Part shown: piece by piece, positions 36,223 to 47,647 of the stretch | How positions within the stretch are numbered: position 1 is the stretch's first letter | Layout of the letters: the number at the start of each line of letters is the position of its first letter | Assembly (NCBI GenBank): GCA_963744225.1 | Contig: CAVUSV010000004.1 | Coordinates: 124,001-188,000, forward strand | Length of the DNA stretch: 64,000 bases | Reading direction: 5' to 3' | DNA from: Bog-473 sp963744225 | Lineage (GTDB): Bacteria; Actinomycetota; Acidimicrobiia; Acidimicrobiales; RAAP-2 | The notes under the pieces: model-generated | Told to the model about the DNA's origin: nothing | Seen by the model: the letters and a program-made list of their open reading frames with translations, nothing else | Databases searched by the model: none | Position numbers and translations under genes: made by a program

Positions 36223-37253
36223 GCGGCACCGACGGAGTGGAACTCCGCGAGGATGTCGGCCCCGGTCTTGTGGCGAGCGCACCAGAACTCGACCTCTCGC
36301 AAGGCGGCCCGCCGACCCTCGTCCCGTCCTGGGCCGAGACTGTGGGCGAGCAGCGGATCCCAGATCCGGCCGACCATGTCGGCGCCGTCATAACGGTGCC
36401 CGTTCTCGCCGATCCACGTGCGGTCTCGCATCTCGGAGAGCGCGGCGCGCAGGTAGCCGACATGCGGCGACTCGTCGGCACGGATGTAGGAGACGAGTCT
36501 GGCGGCCTCACCGTCGCCGGCTACCAGATCAGTGTCGGACATCCATTCCTCGGCCCAGGCGAAGGTGTGGAAGGCCGAGATCTCAATGAAGAGAACCCGG
36601 ACCATCAACGACACCATCATCTCGAGCTCGTGGGGGACGTCGCGCGGGAGCATCCGGGCCACCTCGGCCCCTGGGCGAACCGGCGCAAAGCCCATCCGGG
36701 CGAGCATGGCCTCGACGTCGAGGTCTTCGCACGATCGATCGAACGCGATGTCACGGGCGGCGAACCACATGTCCTTGTGTCCGGCTTCGTCGGCCGAACC
36801 GGCCTCGTCGCGGCCGTGCGCCTCGAACAACCCACCTCCGAGATGGTCGATGGCTGTCCCGCTGACGTCCTCAACGAAGTGCCGTTGGAGGTCCACGGGT
36901 TTCAACAGGCGGATATTTGCCCCGTACCCTTCGACGGTGCCGATTCGGGTCAGAGTTGCCATGAGCGGCTCGGGAACACCTGCCCGGATCAGGAAACGCG
37001 CTTGTTCGACGTTGGGAAACGATCGCTGCCACCGTTCGAGAGGAACGTCGATCAACTCGCTGGAGAAGCGCACGCAATTCTGCTCGCTCCAGGCCGCGAT
37101 CGCAGGAACGCGGAACCTCGTCCGCGGTGAGACGTAGCGCTCGTTGCCGTCGAAGCCGCCGTGACAGCGGACACCGCCCGCGACCAGAGGCTCCGCGAGC
37201 GGAAGATCAGCGAGGAGCTCCGCTTCGGTGAACTGCACCTGTGCCGTGCTCAT
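36219..37253 (-). CDS. Putative ferritin-like di-iron protein
   Basis: 344 residues, largely helical, no known family recognised. Two ExxH motifs are present: SADEAGH at about 152-156 and ADESPH at about 255-260, with a further acidic/His segment LFIEISAFHTF between them. This spacing of ExxH pairs is the pattern of carboxylate-bridged di-iron proteins of the ferritin-like superfamily; the call rests on that and is inference. It begins the operon, is translationally coupled to the LLM enzyme and is divergent from a TetR gene. A role as oxygenase or oxidase partner is plausible. Confidence 0.55.
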   Translation of the reverse strand: MSTAQVQFTEAELLADLPLAEPLVAGGVRCHGGFDGNERYVSPRTRFRVPAIAAWSEQNCVRFSSELIDVPLERWQRSFPNVEQARFLIRAGVPEPLMATLTRIGTVEGYGANIRLLKPVDLQRHFVEDVSGTAIDHLGGGLFEAHGRDEAGSADEAGHKDMWFAARDIAFDRSCEDLDVEAMLARMGFAPVRPGAEVARMLPRDVPHELEMMVSLMVRVLFIEISAFHTFAWAEEWMSDTDLVAGDGEAARLVSYIRADESPHVGYLRAALSEMRDRTWIGENGHRYDGADMVGRIWDPLLAHSLGPGRDEGRRAALREVEFWCARHKTGADILAEFHSVGAA

Positions 37254-37897
37254 GTCCCTCGCCTCCCATCAAACTGTCAACTCCTGGGTATATACTGACG
37301 CGTATACAAATCGAGAGCAAGCTGCTACCCCGGGCCGAGCGACGCGCCGCCATCCTCCACGGTGCGGCGCAAGCTTTTGCGTCCACCGGATTCGCCGATA
37401 CCTCCATGGAGGACGTCGCGGCGGCGTGCGGGGTCACCAAGCTGATTGTGTACCGGCATTTCGGGACAAAAGAGGAGCTTTACCGCGAGATCCTCCAACA
37501 GGTCTTCGACGACCTTGGTCACGAGCTCCAGAGCGAGTTGGCGCAGCCGACGCGGAGCGGGCTTGGCCCCCGGACCCTCTTGACGGTGGCGCGGGACGAT
37601 CCGGCTGCCTTCATGCTGCTGTGGCGCCATGCGGCACGGGAACCCCAGTTCGCGGCCTATGCCGCTGAACTCAGGTCGGTGTCGGCCACGGTGGTGCGCC
37701 AGCTGAGCGAGCTCGACACGGGCGACACCCTGCTCGACACCTGGCGCGCCGAAGTTCTCTTCGGCTGGCTCGTCGAAGCGACGCTCACCTGGCTCGAGCG
37801 AGGCCAGGCGTCGCGCGACGCGGACTTCGTGCAAGAGACGGCGGCGGGGTTCCGGGCGCTACGGGCCGCATTGACGGACGCCGCGCGCACCACGTAG
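37241..37897 (+). CDS. TetR-family regulator with uncertain start
   Basis: Helix-turn-helix in ILHGAAQAFASTGFADTSMEDVAAACGVTKLIVYRHFGTK; an all-helical ligand domain follows. No ATG, GTG or TTG lies in frame between the helix-turn-helix and GTG 37241, which overlaps the divergent gene by 13 bp. The family-like part starts near ESKLLPRAERRA, so a rare start (CTG 37295, ATA 37304) is possible. Length 218 residues from GTG. It sits head to head with the di-iron-LLM-epimerase operon and probably represses it. Confidence 0.85.
   Translation: MPCSCPSPPIKLSTPGYILTRIQIESKLLPRAERRAAILHGAAQAFASTGFADTSMEDVAAACGVTKLIVYRHFGTKEELYREILQQVFDDLGHELQSELAQPTRSGLGPRTLLTVARDDPAAFMLLWRHAAREPQFAAYAAELRSVSATVVRQLSELDTGDTLLDTWRAEVLFGWLVEATLTWLERGQASRDADFVQETAAGFRALRAALTDAARTT
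37288..37307. promoter_or_regulatory. Palindrome between the TetR gene and di-iron operon, probable operator
   Basis: GTATATAC-TGACGC-GTATAC: two GTATA/TATAC half-sites in an otherwise GC-rich region, 35-54 bp upstream of the di-iron protein start. TATACT within it matches a -10 box reading towards the TetR gene. A repressor here could block both directions. Confidence 0.6.
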
Positions 37898-37920
37898 CGC
37901 TCCTGGCCGCGGAACGGATC

Positions 37921-38904
37921 TCAGCCGATACCGGCGGCGGCCGCGGCTTCGAGTTGTCCCTCGACCGAGGTGGCGGGGTGGATGCGGTTACGTCCGGCGG
38001 CTTTGGCCTCGAAGAGCGCTCGATCGGCCTCTTCAATCACCTCGCGCGCTGACGAGGGAGACCCCGGCGTCCAACACGACACCCCACCGCTCAGCGTCAC
38101 GAAGGGTGGGACCGAAGGCCGAGCACCATGGTGGATCGCCGCGTCGAGCACCGCGTGGCGGATCCGCTCGCCGGCGGCGAAAATGGCATCGGGCGCAATG
38201 TCTGGCATGAGGAGCAGGAACTCCTCACCCCCGTAGCGGTAGGCGCATTCACCGGCGCGGACCACGAGGTCGATACACGCGGCGACGTGCCGCAGCGCCT
38301 CGTCCCCAGCGACGTGCCCGTAGTGGTCGTTGTAAAGCTTGAAATGATCGATGTCGAACAAGGCCATCCCATAGGTCCGACCGACCCGGAGCGCTCGCGC
38401 ATGGATTCGGGCGAGGTCCTCCTCCATCCGGCGGCGATTGCCGAGTCCCGTCAGCTCGTCGGTCAGGGAGCGTTCCAGCAGCTCGAGGTTGACTCGTTCG
38501 AGCTCTGCCTGGGTGTGCGTCAACTTGGTGTGCAATGCGGTCACGCGTTCCGCCGCGACGAGACGGGTCTGTACGGCAAACGAGTCGACCGGCTTGATCA
38601 AGTAGTCGTCGGCTCCCGCGCTCATGCCCTCGAGCACGTGCTCGGGATGGTCGAGGCCCGTCGTCAAGACGATGTAGACGTAACTGTCGCCGGGCTGGTC
38701 CCGCACCCGGCGGCAGAGCTCGGGTCCGTCCAGTCCGGGCATCATCCAGTCGGTCAGCAGGACGTCGATCCCCCCTCCCGACGACAGCAGTTGCCACGCC
38801 TTCATCCCGTCTTCGGCCACAACGCATTGGTGACCCAACTTCGTGACGATTGCTCGAAGCAGAATGCGGCTGGTGGGATCGTCGTCCGCGAGAAGAATCT
38901 GCAT
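37921..38904 (-). CDS. Receiver-GGDEF protein, probable diguanylate cyclase
   Basis: 327 residues. Receiver domain 1-125 with LLADDD, phospho-acceptor Asp52 in LLTDWMMPGLDG, Thr in VLTTG and lysine in LIKPVD. A short coiled coil (LHTKLTHTQAELERVNLELLERS) links to a GGDEF domain with GGEEF at 225-229, an active-site variant that is normally catalytic. The I-site reads RAGE instead of RxxD, so product inhibition may be weak. It makes c-di-GMP when phosphorylated. It begins 1 bp after the Hpt gene stop. Confidence 0.93.
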   Translation of the reverse strand: MQILLADDDPTSRILLRAIVTKLGHQCVVAEDGMKAWQLLSSGGGIDVLLTDWMMPGLDGPELCRRVRDQPGDSYVYIVLTTGLDHPEHVLEGMSAGADDYLIKPVDSFAVQTRLVAAERVTALHTKLTHTQAELERVNLELLERSLTDELTGLGNRRRMEEDLARIHARALRVGRTYGMALFDIDHFKLYNDHYGHVAGDEALRHVAACIDLVVRAGECAYRYGGEEFLLLMPDIAPDAIFAAGERIRHAVLDAAIHHGARPSVPPFVTLSGGVSCWTPGSPSSAREVIEEADRALFEAKAAGRNRIHPATSVEGQLEAAAAAGIG

Positions 38905-38905
38905 C

Positions 38906-39260
38906 TCAATGCCTCAAGAGGACGACCTCGAGGGCAGTCCGAACACGATTGAACTCGGCGTCGAACTGTTCGACGAGCTCTGCGGCGTCGGTGAGCTGTG
39001 CCTGCCGTGCGCGTGTTTCCAAGTCGGCGCAGACGTCGGCCAGACCGATTGCGCCAACGTTCGCGCTGGCACCCTTGAGGGTGTGCGCCATGCGCTCGAG
39101 GGCGTCGCTGTCACCCTCGCTCAGCAGACGGAGAAGCTCTGCGTGCCCTTCCCCGTTCAAGATGAAGTACTCCTGGACGATCTGTGCGAGTGCTTCGCCC
39201 TCTCCGTCGTCGAGGCTCAAGAGGAACTCGATCTGCGAGCGGTCGAGGGGATCGCAAGTG

Positions 39261-39277
<17 letters not shown>
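38906..39277 (-). CDS. Histidine phosphotransfer (Hpt) protein
   Basis: 123 residues. The Hpt four-helix signature is HTLKGASANVGAIGLADVC with phospho-accepting His65. It shuttles phosphate between receiver domains. It lies between a hybrid kinase (overlap 17 bp) and a receiver-GGDEF gene (1 bp apart), so its partners are probably both neighbours. The ATG at 39277 lies inside the kinase 3' end and gives a normal Hpt length. Confidence 0.9.
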
Positions 39278-42305
<3,028 letters not shown>

Positions 42306-42490
42306 TCCTTTAAGACGGCAGAATCGATTCTGATATTGAGCGGTTGCTTGATGAGGCTGGTGGTACGCGGCGGAACCCGCCCATGTGGCCGATCCCGTGA
42401 TGCGCGAAGGCTCCCTCCACCAGGGTATTTGAGACCTGCAGGCCGAGCCCCTTGGGGAACCCGGCGCGTTCGGCCGAAAAGGAGTTCGAG

Positions 42491-42698
42491 GTGGCCACGT
42501 TCGTCTGTGTCCACGGGGCCATGCACGGCGGCTGGTGCTGGCGTGACGTGCAGCAGAGACTCACGCAACGCGGGACACAACGTCCACCGGCCGACCCTCA
42601 CCGGTCAGGGTGGCTGGAGGCCCCGGAGGAAACAGCCGATCTGCGTGAGAGGATCGCCGCACGCACCTGAGACCCGGCCCAATGGTTGTCGGCCGTGA
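42491..42698 (+). pseudogene. Alpha/beta-hydrolase remnant, frameshifted and truncated
   Basis: GTG 42491, preceded by AAAAGGAG at 6 bp, starts a typical esterase N-terminus: ATFVCVHGAMHGGWCWRDVQQRL. At about 42,567-42,570 the frame shifts; the next family segment, AGHNVHRPTLTGQG, is in another frame. After it homology stops, so the nucleophile elbow and the rest are missing. A dead gene that still has its ribosome site. Confidence 0.7.
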
Positions 42699-42723
42699 CC
42701 GACTCCCCGGGGTGCGACCGGTC

Positions 42724-42867
42724 TCAGCCGAATGGGTCGCCTGGGGCTCCGGACCAGTCTGAGTGGGGATCGGAGGCCGGGAACGACTCTTCCTCTTGCT
42801 CGTCGACGTGGTCTGGCCGGGAGGGCTCGGCTTCACTCGTATCAGGATCGGGGTCTTCATTGGGCAC
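42724..42867 (-). CDS. Small acidic protein with ESFPASDP motif
   Basis: 47 residues from GTG 42867, with AAGGAG 5 bp upstream; a GTG at 42927 would give 67. Acidic and proline-rich, it ends with EEESFPASDPHSDWSGAPGDP. The E-S-F-P-A-S-D-P string recurs near the C-terminus of many tiny proteins in diverse bacteria; no function is established. It follows the hydrolase gene on the same strand with a 60-bp gap. Confidence 0.6.
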   Translation of the reverse strand: MPNEDPDPDTSEAEPSRPDHVDEQEEESFPASDPHSDWSGAPGDPFG

Positions 42868-42927
42868 TGGCACTCCTTGGCACTTCGGATTCTTCGGACG
42901 ACGCTCCCGCCGCCCACTCTGCCCCAC

Positions 42928-43503
42928 TCACGTGAGGCCAGCCACCCAGGCACTCACGACCTCGGCGACTTCTGCCTCCCGCTTCCGCAATGAGTGGTCG
43001 CCGTCGACGAAGAGACGTGTGACCGGTCCGGGGATGACCGCCGTCTCGCGCTCGAGCTCCTCAGGCGTGGCGAACGCGTCCTTCCGGCCAGAAACGAAGA
43101 GGCAGGGCAGGTGGAGGTCGGGGAAGTGCGCTGTCCGGAGGCGGTCGGGCCGGCCGGGAGGATGCAACGGGTAGCTCACGAGGACGAGTGCGGCCACATC
43201 GAGGCCCTCGGCCACCGCCATTGAACACATCCGTCCACCAAAGGAGCGTCCGCCGACGGCGATAAGGCTCATCGGGACGGACAGTCGCTCGGCGAGTGTC
43301 GAGGCGGCCCGGCGCACCGTTGCGATGCAGACCGCAGGAGGGTCGGTCTGGCGCCTCCCTGCGGCCTGGCCGGGAAATTCCACTCGCTCCACTGTGATGC
43401 CGAGCTGCGACACGACCTGGTCGACGGCGACCAACCCAGAATGGTCTCTTCCAGCGCTGGCACCCGGCGTGAGGACGAGGCCGGCGACGCGAGATGCGTT
43501 CAT
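42928..43503 (-). CDS. KANL3/Tex30-type alpha/beta hydrolase
   Basis: 191 residues. Small hydrolase fold: GVVLTPGAS-type start (here LVLTPGASAGRD), nucleophile elbow GGRSFGGRM, acid in SGRKDAF and histidine in DGDHSLRK. Members of this family in bacteria are uncharacterised or annotated as dienelactone-hydrolase-like. ATG 43503 is chosen because the frame upstream is low-complexity arginine-rich sequence. It may pair with the small ESFPASDP protein downstream. Confidence 0.82.
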   Translation of the reverse strand: MNASRVAGLVLTPGASAGRDHSGLVAVDQVVSQLGITVERVEFPGQAAGRRQTDPPAVCIATVRRAASTLAERLSVPMSLIAVGGRSFGGRMCSMAVAEGLDVAALVLVSYPLHPPGRPDRLRTAHFPDLHLPCLFVSGRKDAFATPEELERETAVIPGPVTRLFVDGDHSLRKREAEVAEVVSAWVAGLT

Positions 43504-43581
43504 CGGACCATTCTCGCTCGGCTCGGGACGTCCCCGGGTCACTCCGGTGCCGTCCCGAATGCGAGAGAGTGACGGGATGCG

Positions 43582-44388
43582 ATGGGTCGTCCGGTGGTTT
43601 CGTCGACGCCGTGGCTGACACGCCTCGCTGAAGTCTTCGGCCCCACCGGACCGGCGCGACCGCTCGGATCCAACGCCTGGCTGCTGGAGTCGGGGGGACG
43701 TCGGGTTGTCGTCAAGCTGGGCCCGGGTGCGTTGGACGAGGCCGATGGGCTTCGGCGCCTGCACGACGCACCCGGGGCCCCGCCCGTACCCGACGTCGTG
43801 CTCGTCGAGGACGAGCTTCTTGCGACGTCGGCGATCGAAGTCTCAGCCCGGACCCCGGCACACGAGGAGTCCCTGGGTCGGGGGCTCGGACGGCTGCACA
43901 GCGCTCCCTTCCCGCACTGGGGCGGAGGCTCCTCATGGATCGGCGCATGCCGCGTCGATCCCGCACCGTGGCCCGACGGCAGCGGCTTCTACGGTTCCCG
44001 GCTCCGTCAGCTGTCAATTCGCTGCGGGCTCGAGGATCTTGTTGCTCCCGTCGTCGCCAGGCTCCCCGAGCTGCTGCCCCCCGGGGATCCGGCGCTGCTG
44101 CACGGCGACCTCTGGTGGGGCAACGTGCTGTCCGCGACCGACGGGAGGTCCTGGCTCATCGACCCGTCCGTGCACGGTGGTCACCCCGAGGAGGACCTCG
44201 CCATGCTCGCTCTCTTCGGCCCGCTGCCGACGCGCGTGCTCGGCGCCTACCAAGAAGTCCGCCCTTTGAGCTCTGGATGGGAGGAACGGGTCCCGCTCTT
44301 TCAGCTCTCTCCGCTCCTCGTCCACACAGTGCTTTTCGGTGGCGGGTACCGTGCCCGAGCAGAGGCGATCGCACGACGCTTCGCGTGA
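43582..44388 (+). CDS. Fructosamine kinase family protein
   Basis: 268 residues. APH fold with the fructosamine-3-kinase form of the catalytic loop, LLHGDLWWGNVL, followed by LIDPSVHGGHPEEDLAML. It phosphorylates ketoamines on glycated proteins or small molecules, which then break down, so it serves as a deglycation enzyme in the cytoplasm. ATG 43582. The upstream hydrolase gene is divergent, 78 bp away. The start is clear because the frame opens there. Confidence 0.9.
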   Translation: MGRPVVSSTPWLTRLAEVFGPTGPARPLGSNAWLLESGGRRVVVKLGPGALDEADGLRRLHDAPGAPPVPDVVLVEDELLATSAIEVSARTPAHEESLGRGLGRLHSAPFPHWGGGSSWIGACRVDPAPWPDGSGFYGSRLRQLSIRCGLEDLVAPVVARLPELLPPGDPALLHGDLWWGNVLSATDGRSWLIDPSVHGGHPEEDLAMLALFGPLPTRVLGAYQEVRPLSSGWEERVPLFQLSPLLVHTVLFGGGYRARAEAIARRFA

Positions 44389-44461
44389 GGGTCAGGTTCG
44401 CCTCTCAGGACTCGAGACCTCGCCCCGGCCTGACCCTTCCCCTCGATGCCAGGATCTCTCG

Positions 44462-45565
44462 GTGATCCGACGCGCCGTGAGGTTTGTACTCACCTCGGCT
44501 CTTCTCTTTTTCGTCCTGGCTGCCGGGGCCGGCGCAGGCTCAGTAGGCAGCGCACGGGCCGAGATATCCGCTCGAGTCCCTCCGGGTGCTGATCACGCGT
44601 GCGTCGTCCCGGGAGGCACCCGCCCCGCTGTCGCGTGGGCGGGGTTGCACAATCCCGTTCTCAGCTACCCGAAGGCGGCCGTGAAGGACCAGGCTCTCAT
44701 CTGGGCGCACGGCCGCTGGCACATGGTGTTCAGCTACGTCACCAACGACACCACAATCCCCGGACAAGAGCACTGGGATATCGCCACCGCGCAGAGCACC
44801 GACCTGCGCCACTGGACTGCCGCGGCGCGATGGAGCGAGCAGCCGGGGGGGATGGCTTCTCCGGACGTCGTCCGCTCGCCTAATGGCGTGTTCGTCGCGA
44901 CCTACGATTCTCCACCAAATGAATCGGGTTCCACACAGGCAAAGCTCTACTACCGAACCTCTTCCGACCTCGTCCATTGGTCCGCTCCACATCCGCTGGC
45001 CGCGAACCTCTACCCCTCACCTGCCGACCGCCTGATCGACCCCGCTCTGGCCTGGAACGGGAATGGCATAGTTCTTGCCTACAAGGTAGGAACCACCTCG
45101 ACGCCCCAGTCCTTTGAAATGGCGTGGTCCCAGAGCGGTTCGCTCGATGGACCCTGGGTCGTGCTGGGCAGACCTGACATCCACCAATACGGCGATACGT
45201 TCGAGAACTACGAGCTGGTGACCGTCGGTGGCCGCTGGCATCTCGTGGCAACCTCGAACGCTCTCGACCAGCCATGGCTTTACACCCTCTCGGGCGACCC
45301 GATGATCCCTTCGAGTTGGTTGCACTGGGTGGACGGACGAGAGATCCAGATCCCCGCCGAGGGTTGGAATACCGGGTCCGGCATCTCGAGCGTGAACTAC
45401 GAGCACGCCAATTCCGCGTTTCTGTGCGTCGACACCATCGACGGCTACGCGTACCTGACCTACGCCGGAAGCCAGGAACTGAGCCATTTTGGTGGCTGGG
45501 GCCACGCAGCAATCGGCGTGGCTCGCAGCCGGGATCTGGTGCACTGGTCGGTACCGCCAGGATGA
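44462..45565 (+). CDS. Secreted beta-propeller protein, glycosyl hydrolase 43-like
   Basis: 367 residues from GTG 44462, AGGA 8 bp upstream. A signal peptide (IRRAVRFVLTSALLFFVLAAGAGAG) precedes a region with repeated D-L-xH-W elements (STDLRHWTAA, SSDLVHWSAP, SRDLVHWSVP), WHMVFSY and RWHLVATS blades, as in five-bladed propellers of GH43/GH32/GH62 type. The glycosidase catalytic acid residues cannot be placed with certainty, so enzyme activity is unsure. It would act outside the cell on glycans. Confidence 0.75.
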   Translation: MIRRAVRFVLTSALLFFVLAAGAGAGSVGSARAEISARVPPGADHACVVPGGTRPAVAWAGLHNPVLSYPKAAVKDQALIWAHGRWHMVFSYVTNDTTIPGQEHWDIATAQSTDLRHWTAAARWSEQPGGMASPDVVRSPNGVFVATYDSPPNESGSTQAKLYYRTSSDLVHWSAPHPLAANLYPSPADRLIDPALAWNGNGIVLAYKVGTTSTPQSFEMAWSQSGSLDGPWVVLGRPDIHQYGDTFENYELVTVGGRWHLVATSNALDQPWLYTLSGDPMIPSSWLHWVDGREIQIPAEGWNTGSGISSVNYEHANSAFLCVDTIDGYAYLTYAGSQELSHFGGWGHAAIGVARSRDLVHWSVPPG

Positions 45566-45578
45566 ACGAGGCGGCAGG

Positions 45579-45881
45579 ATGATCCCACGCCTTGTTGACG
45601 ATGCCGAGGGTGACCGAGATCTTCAGCGTCGGGCCCACATCATCGAGGTACGTGGTCAGCCCATACCTGTCGCCGATCTCAATGACGTGATCAGGTCCAA
45701 GGAGGCCACGGGGCGGGCCAAGGACATTGTGCACCTGCCGATCCTGCTGCAGGCGGCGCGGCAGCTCCGAGTCGAAGCAAGAGGGAAGACCTCATCTGGT
45801 CAGACGCCGAACCCCAATGCCGACTCTTCGACGCGAACTCGGCACAGAATCAGCGTGCGTTGCGAAGATCACGGACCGTAG
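45579..45881 (+). pseudogene. Nucleotidyltransferase C-terminal remnant
   Basis: The reading frame from ATG 45579 contains IIEVRGQPIPVADLNDVIRSKEATGRAKDIVHLPIL, the C-terminus of a family of nucleotidyltransferase-fold proteins (I-P-V-A-L-D-I-x-K-A-R-K-D pattern) often found with toxin-antitoxin or defence genes. The N-terminal catalytic half is missing and the tail is out of family. It stands at the left edge of the low-G+C accessory region. Likely a broken insert. Confidence 0.62.
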
Positions 45882-45924
45882 GCGCCTCCGAAGCGCGCTC
45901 GTAATCGGAATACATTTCACCGTC

Positions 45925-46815
45925 CTATGAATCCGGAGCGGCGTTCGCATGCACCTCGTCGAGGAACTCATCACGATGGACAGGAGGGCTTGGAGGTGTC
46001 TCGGGCGGCTCATGCGGGCAATCGAGGTCCTTGAAGGGCGCTGCCCAGGGATGGTCGCTGTCAGCCGCTACCGCTCGTTCAAAGTCAGTTACAAATTCCT
46101 CGATCTCTGTGACGAATGCAATCTGGTTCGGCATCCCAAGTCCAAAGGCTTTTGCCTCCGCGATCGTGTCGGCAGTGCTCCATTTGTTATAAGCGATGCG
46201 GTAGCAAGCGATCATCACGCTGGTTCGCCCGATGCCTTGCTCGCAGTGAATGTACGCGGGAACATTGTCCGGGTCGTTGATGAACGCGAAGAGTTGAAGA
46301 ATCTGACCGTAGGTCGGTCGTTCGTTGTCGGTGACAGGGATGTGTTCGCTCTTAAGCTTGCCGCCGAGGCCAGCTGCATCGACGATCGGATCATCACCGT
46401 GGTGCATCTCGCGGCAGAGATTGATGGTCGACCTGACCTTGTTGTGAAGGTACAGATCCGTGAGCTTTTGTGGCGACGGCCGAGCCCCTCGGATGAGTCG
46501 ATCCGAGACTTGGTAGGTGTAGTTCTTGATTAGTCGTGCGCGCAGCACATCCATCAGGCGCTCTGCTGGTGCAAGATATCCCGCAATGTCCTCCCATGTG
46601 CCCCCGGCCACACCTTCGATGTTCCGAAGGATCGCCCAGATCCGTTTCGAACGGTCTTCAGCTGGGATGTCCATAATCAGGTCGAGATCCGTTTTGTCAA
46701 TTGGGAGCGCCAACAGTTGGCTCGCTTGTTCGTCGTCCATGTCTTCGAGGGCGTGCACGACGTCCGAGTGATCTTTCGTGATGCGATAAGTGAAATTGAA
46801 CCGGTGCATATTCAT
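45925..46815 (-). CDS. Dual-specificity / tyrosine phosphatase-like protein
   Basis: 296 residues. The PTP loop is HCEQGIGRTS with Cys191 and Arg197, the HCxxGxxRT/S signature; upstream IPVTDNERPTYGQILQLFAF is the DSP segment that carries the general acid. N-terminal 150 residues are unassigned. DNA composition is clearly poorer in G+C than the flanking core genes (one 60-bp line, 46,081-46,140, has 27 G+C), suggesting transfer. ATG 46815 is used. It may act in a signalling or phosphoinositide-type reaction; substrate unknown. Confidence 0.75.
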   Translation of the reverse strand: MNMHRFNFTYRITKDHSDVVHALEDMDDEQASQLLALPIDKTDLDLIMDIPAEDRSKRIWAILRNIEGVAGGTWEDIAGYLAPAERLMDVLRARLIKNYTYQVSDRLIRGARPSPQKLTDLYLHNKVRSTINLCREMHHGDDPIVDAAGLGGKLKSEHIPVTDNERPTYGQILQLFAFINDPDNVPAYIHCEQGIGRTSVMIACYRIAYNKWSTADTIAEAKAFGLGMPNQIAFVTEIEEFVTDFERAVAADSDHPWAAPFKDLDCPHEPPETPPSPPVHRDEFLDEVHANAAPDS

Positions 46816-46935
46816 CTGGCATACCCCTGCTTGCGCCGACCGCGCCTTCGAAGATTGGACATCACAAATCAAGCCTGGTTCGCAATGTGACCCGCCAGAC
46901 TTTCTGGCCGCTGAATTGGGTCTGGGTTTGCAACC

Positions 46936-46962
46936 TCAACGGGATTCGAATCGTGTCGCCAC
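46936..46962 (-). other. Decayed 3' fragment of tRNA-Glu
   Basis: AACGGGATTCGAA followed by CGTGTCGCCAC matches the T-arm and variable region of the tRNA-Glu gene at 63.36 kb with a small change and a missing base. It lies between two gene ends. Read with the exact copy at 58.47 kb it looks like an old attachment-site remnant. Confidence 0.6.
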
Positions 46963-46972
46963 GGTAAACGCT

Positions 46973-47647
46973 CTAGGTTCGCTCAACGATGTCACCCAGC
47001 TGCACGTTGCTCATGGCCGAATGCCGCGGGGGACGATGACCCGGGCGAAGCCCGTCGAGTGCCAGCTCCAAGAACCGCAACGAACTTTCGGGTGCATGAC
47101 CGTCGCATAGATCGGCGACCGCCCGGACTGCCATAAGCGTCACCACGATATCGGTGACCTCGATGTCGTCGCGAACTGTCCCGGCACCCTGACTCATTGA
47201 CAGGATCTGCTCCAGCAGCGGTGCCATCTCCGCCCATGCGGTGCGTGCACCTGAGCGGCTCCACGGCGGTCTGGAAATTGTGGCTCGCCAGCCGCTCGGG
47301 ACGGCTATGCAGCGCCAGAGAAACTCGACGACCGCATCTGCAGGGTCCGCCTCGGTCAGCACGGCTCTTGCAATCTCAATGCTGCGGCGGCTTGCTTCGT
47401 CGGCGACCGCATCGAAGAGGTCGGCCTTGTTGGGGAAACGCCGATAGAGCGTGCCAACGCCGACCTCCGCTCGCGCGGCGATCTGCTCCATCGAGGCGTC
47501 GTATCCGACCTCGGCGAAGGCATCACGTGCAGCATCGAGAATACGAGCCAAGTTGAATTCGGCATCCCGGCGCAACGGCCTCGTCGGCGTTTCGACATCA
47601 TCGCCTCGAGCGGCCATGCCGGCAACACGCTGGGTCTTGGAACTCAT
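46973..47647 (-). CDS. TetR-family regulator of the adjacent MFS gene
   Basis: 224 residues. Helix-turn-helix: ILDAARDAFAEVGYDASMEQIAARAEVGVGTLYRRFPNKADLFDAV. The ligand domain resembles TetR proteins that guard drug exporters. It starts at ATG 47647, overlapping the stop of the MFS gene by four bases, so the pump comes first and the regulator second in one operon. A triple half-site repeat (49129-49169) before the pump start is its likely operator. Confidence 0.9.
   Translation of the reverse strand: MSSKTQRVAGMAARGDDVETPTRPLRRDAEFNLARILDAARDAFAEVGYDASMEQIAARAEVGVGTLYRRFPNKADLFDAVADEASRRSIEIARAVLTEADPADAVVEFLWRCIAVPSGWRATISRPPWSRSGARTAWAEMAPLLEQILSMSQGAGTVRDDIEVTDIVVTLMAVRAVADLCDGHAPESSLRFLELALDGLRPGHRPPRHSAMSNVQLGDIVERT

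Noticed and set aside
44880..45734. Minus-strand frame starting MHNVLGPPRGLLGPDHVIEIGD
   Set aside because: It is the complement of the nucleotidyltransferase remnant and of the propeller gene; the plus-strand reading matches a known family.
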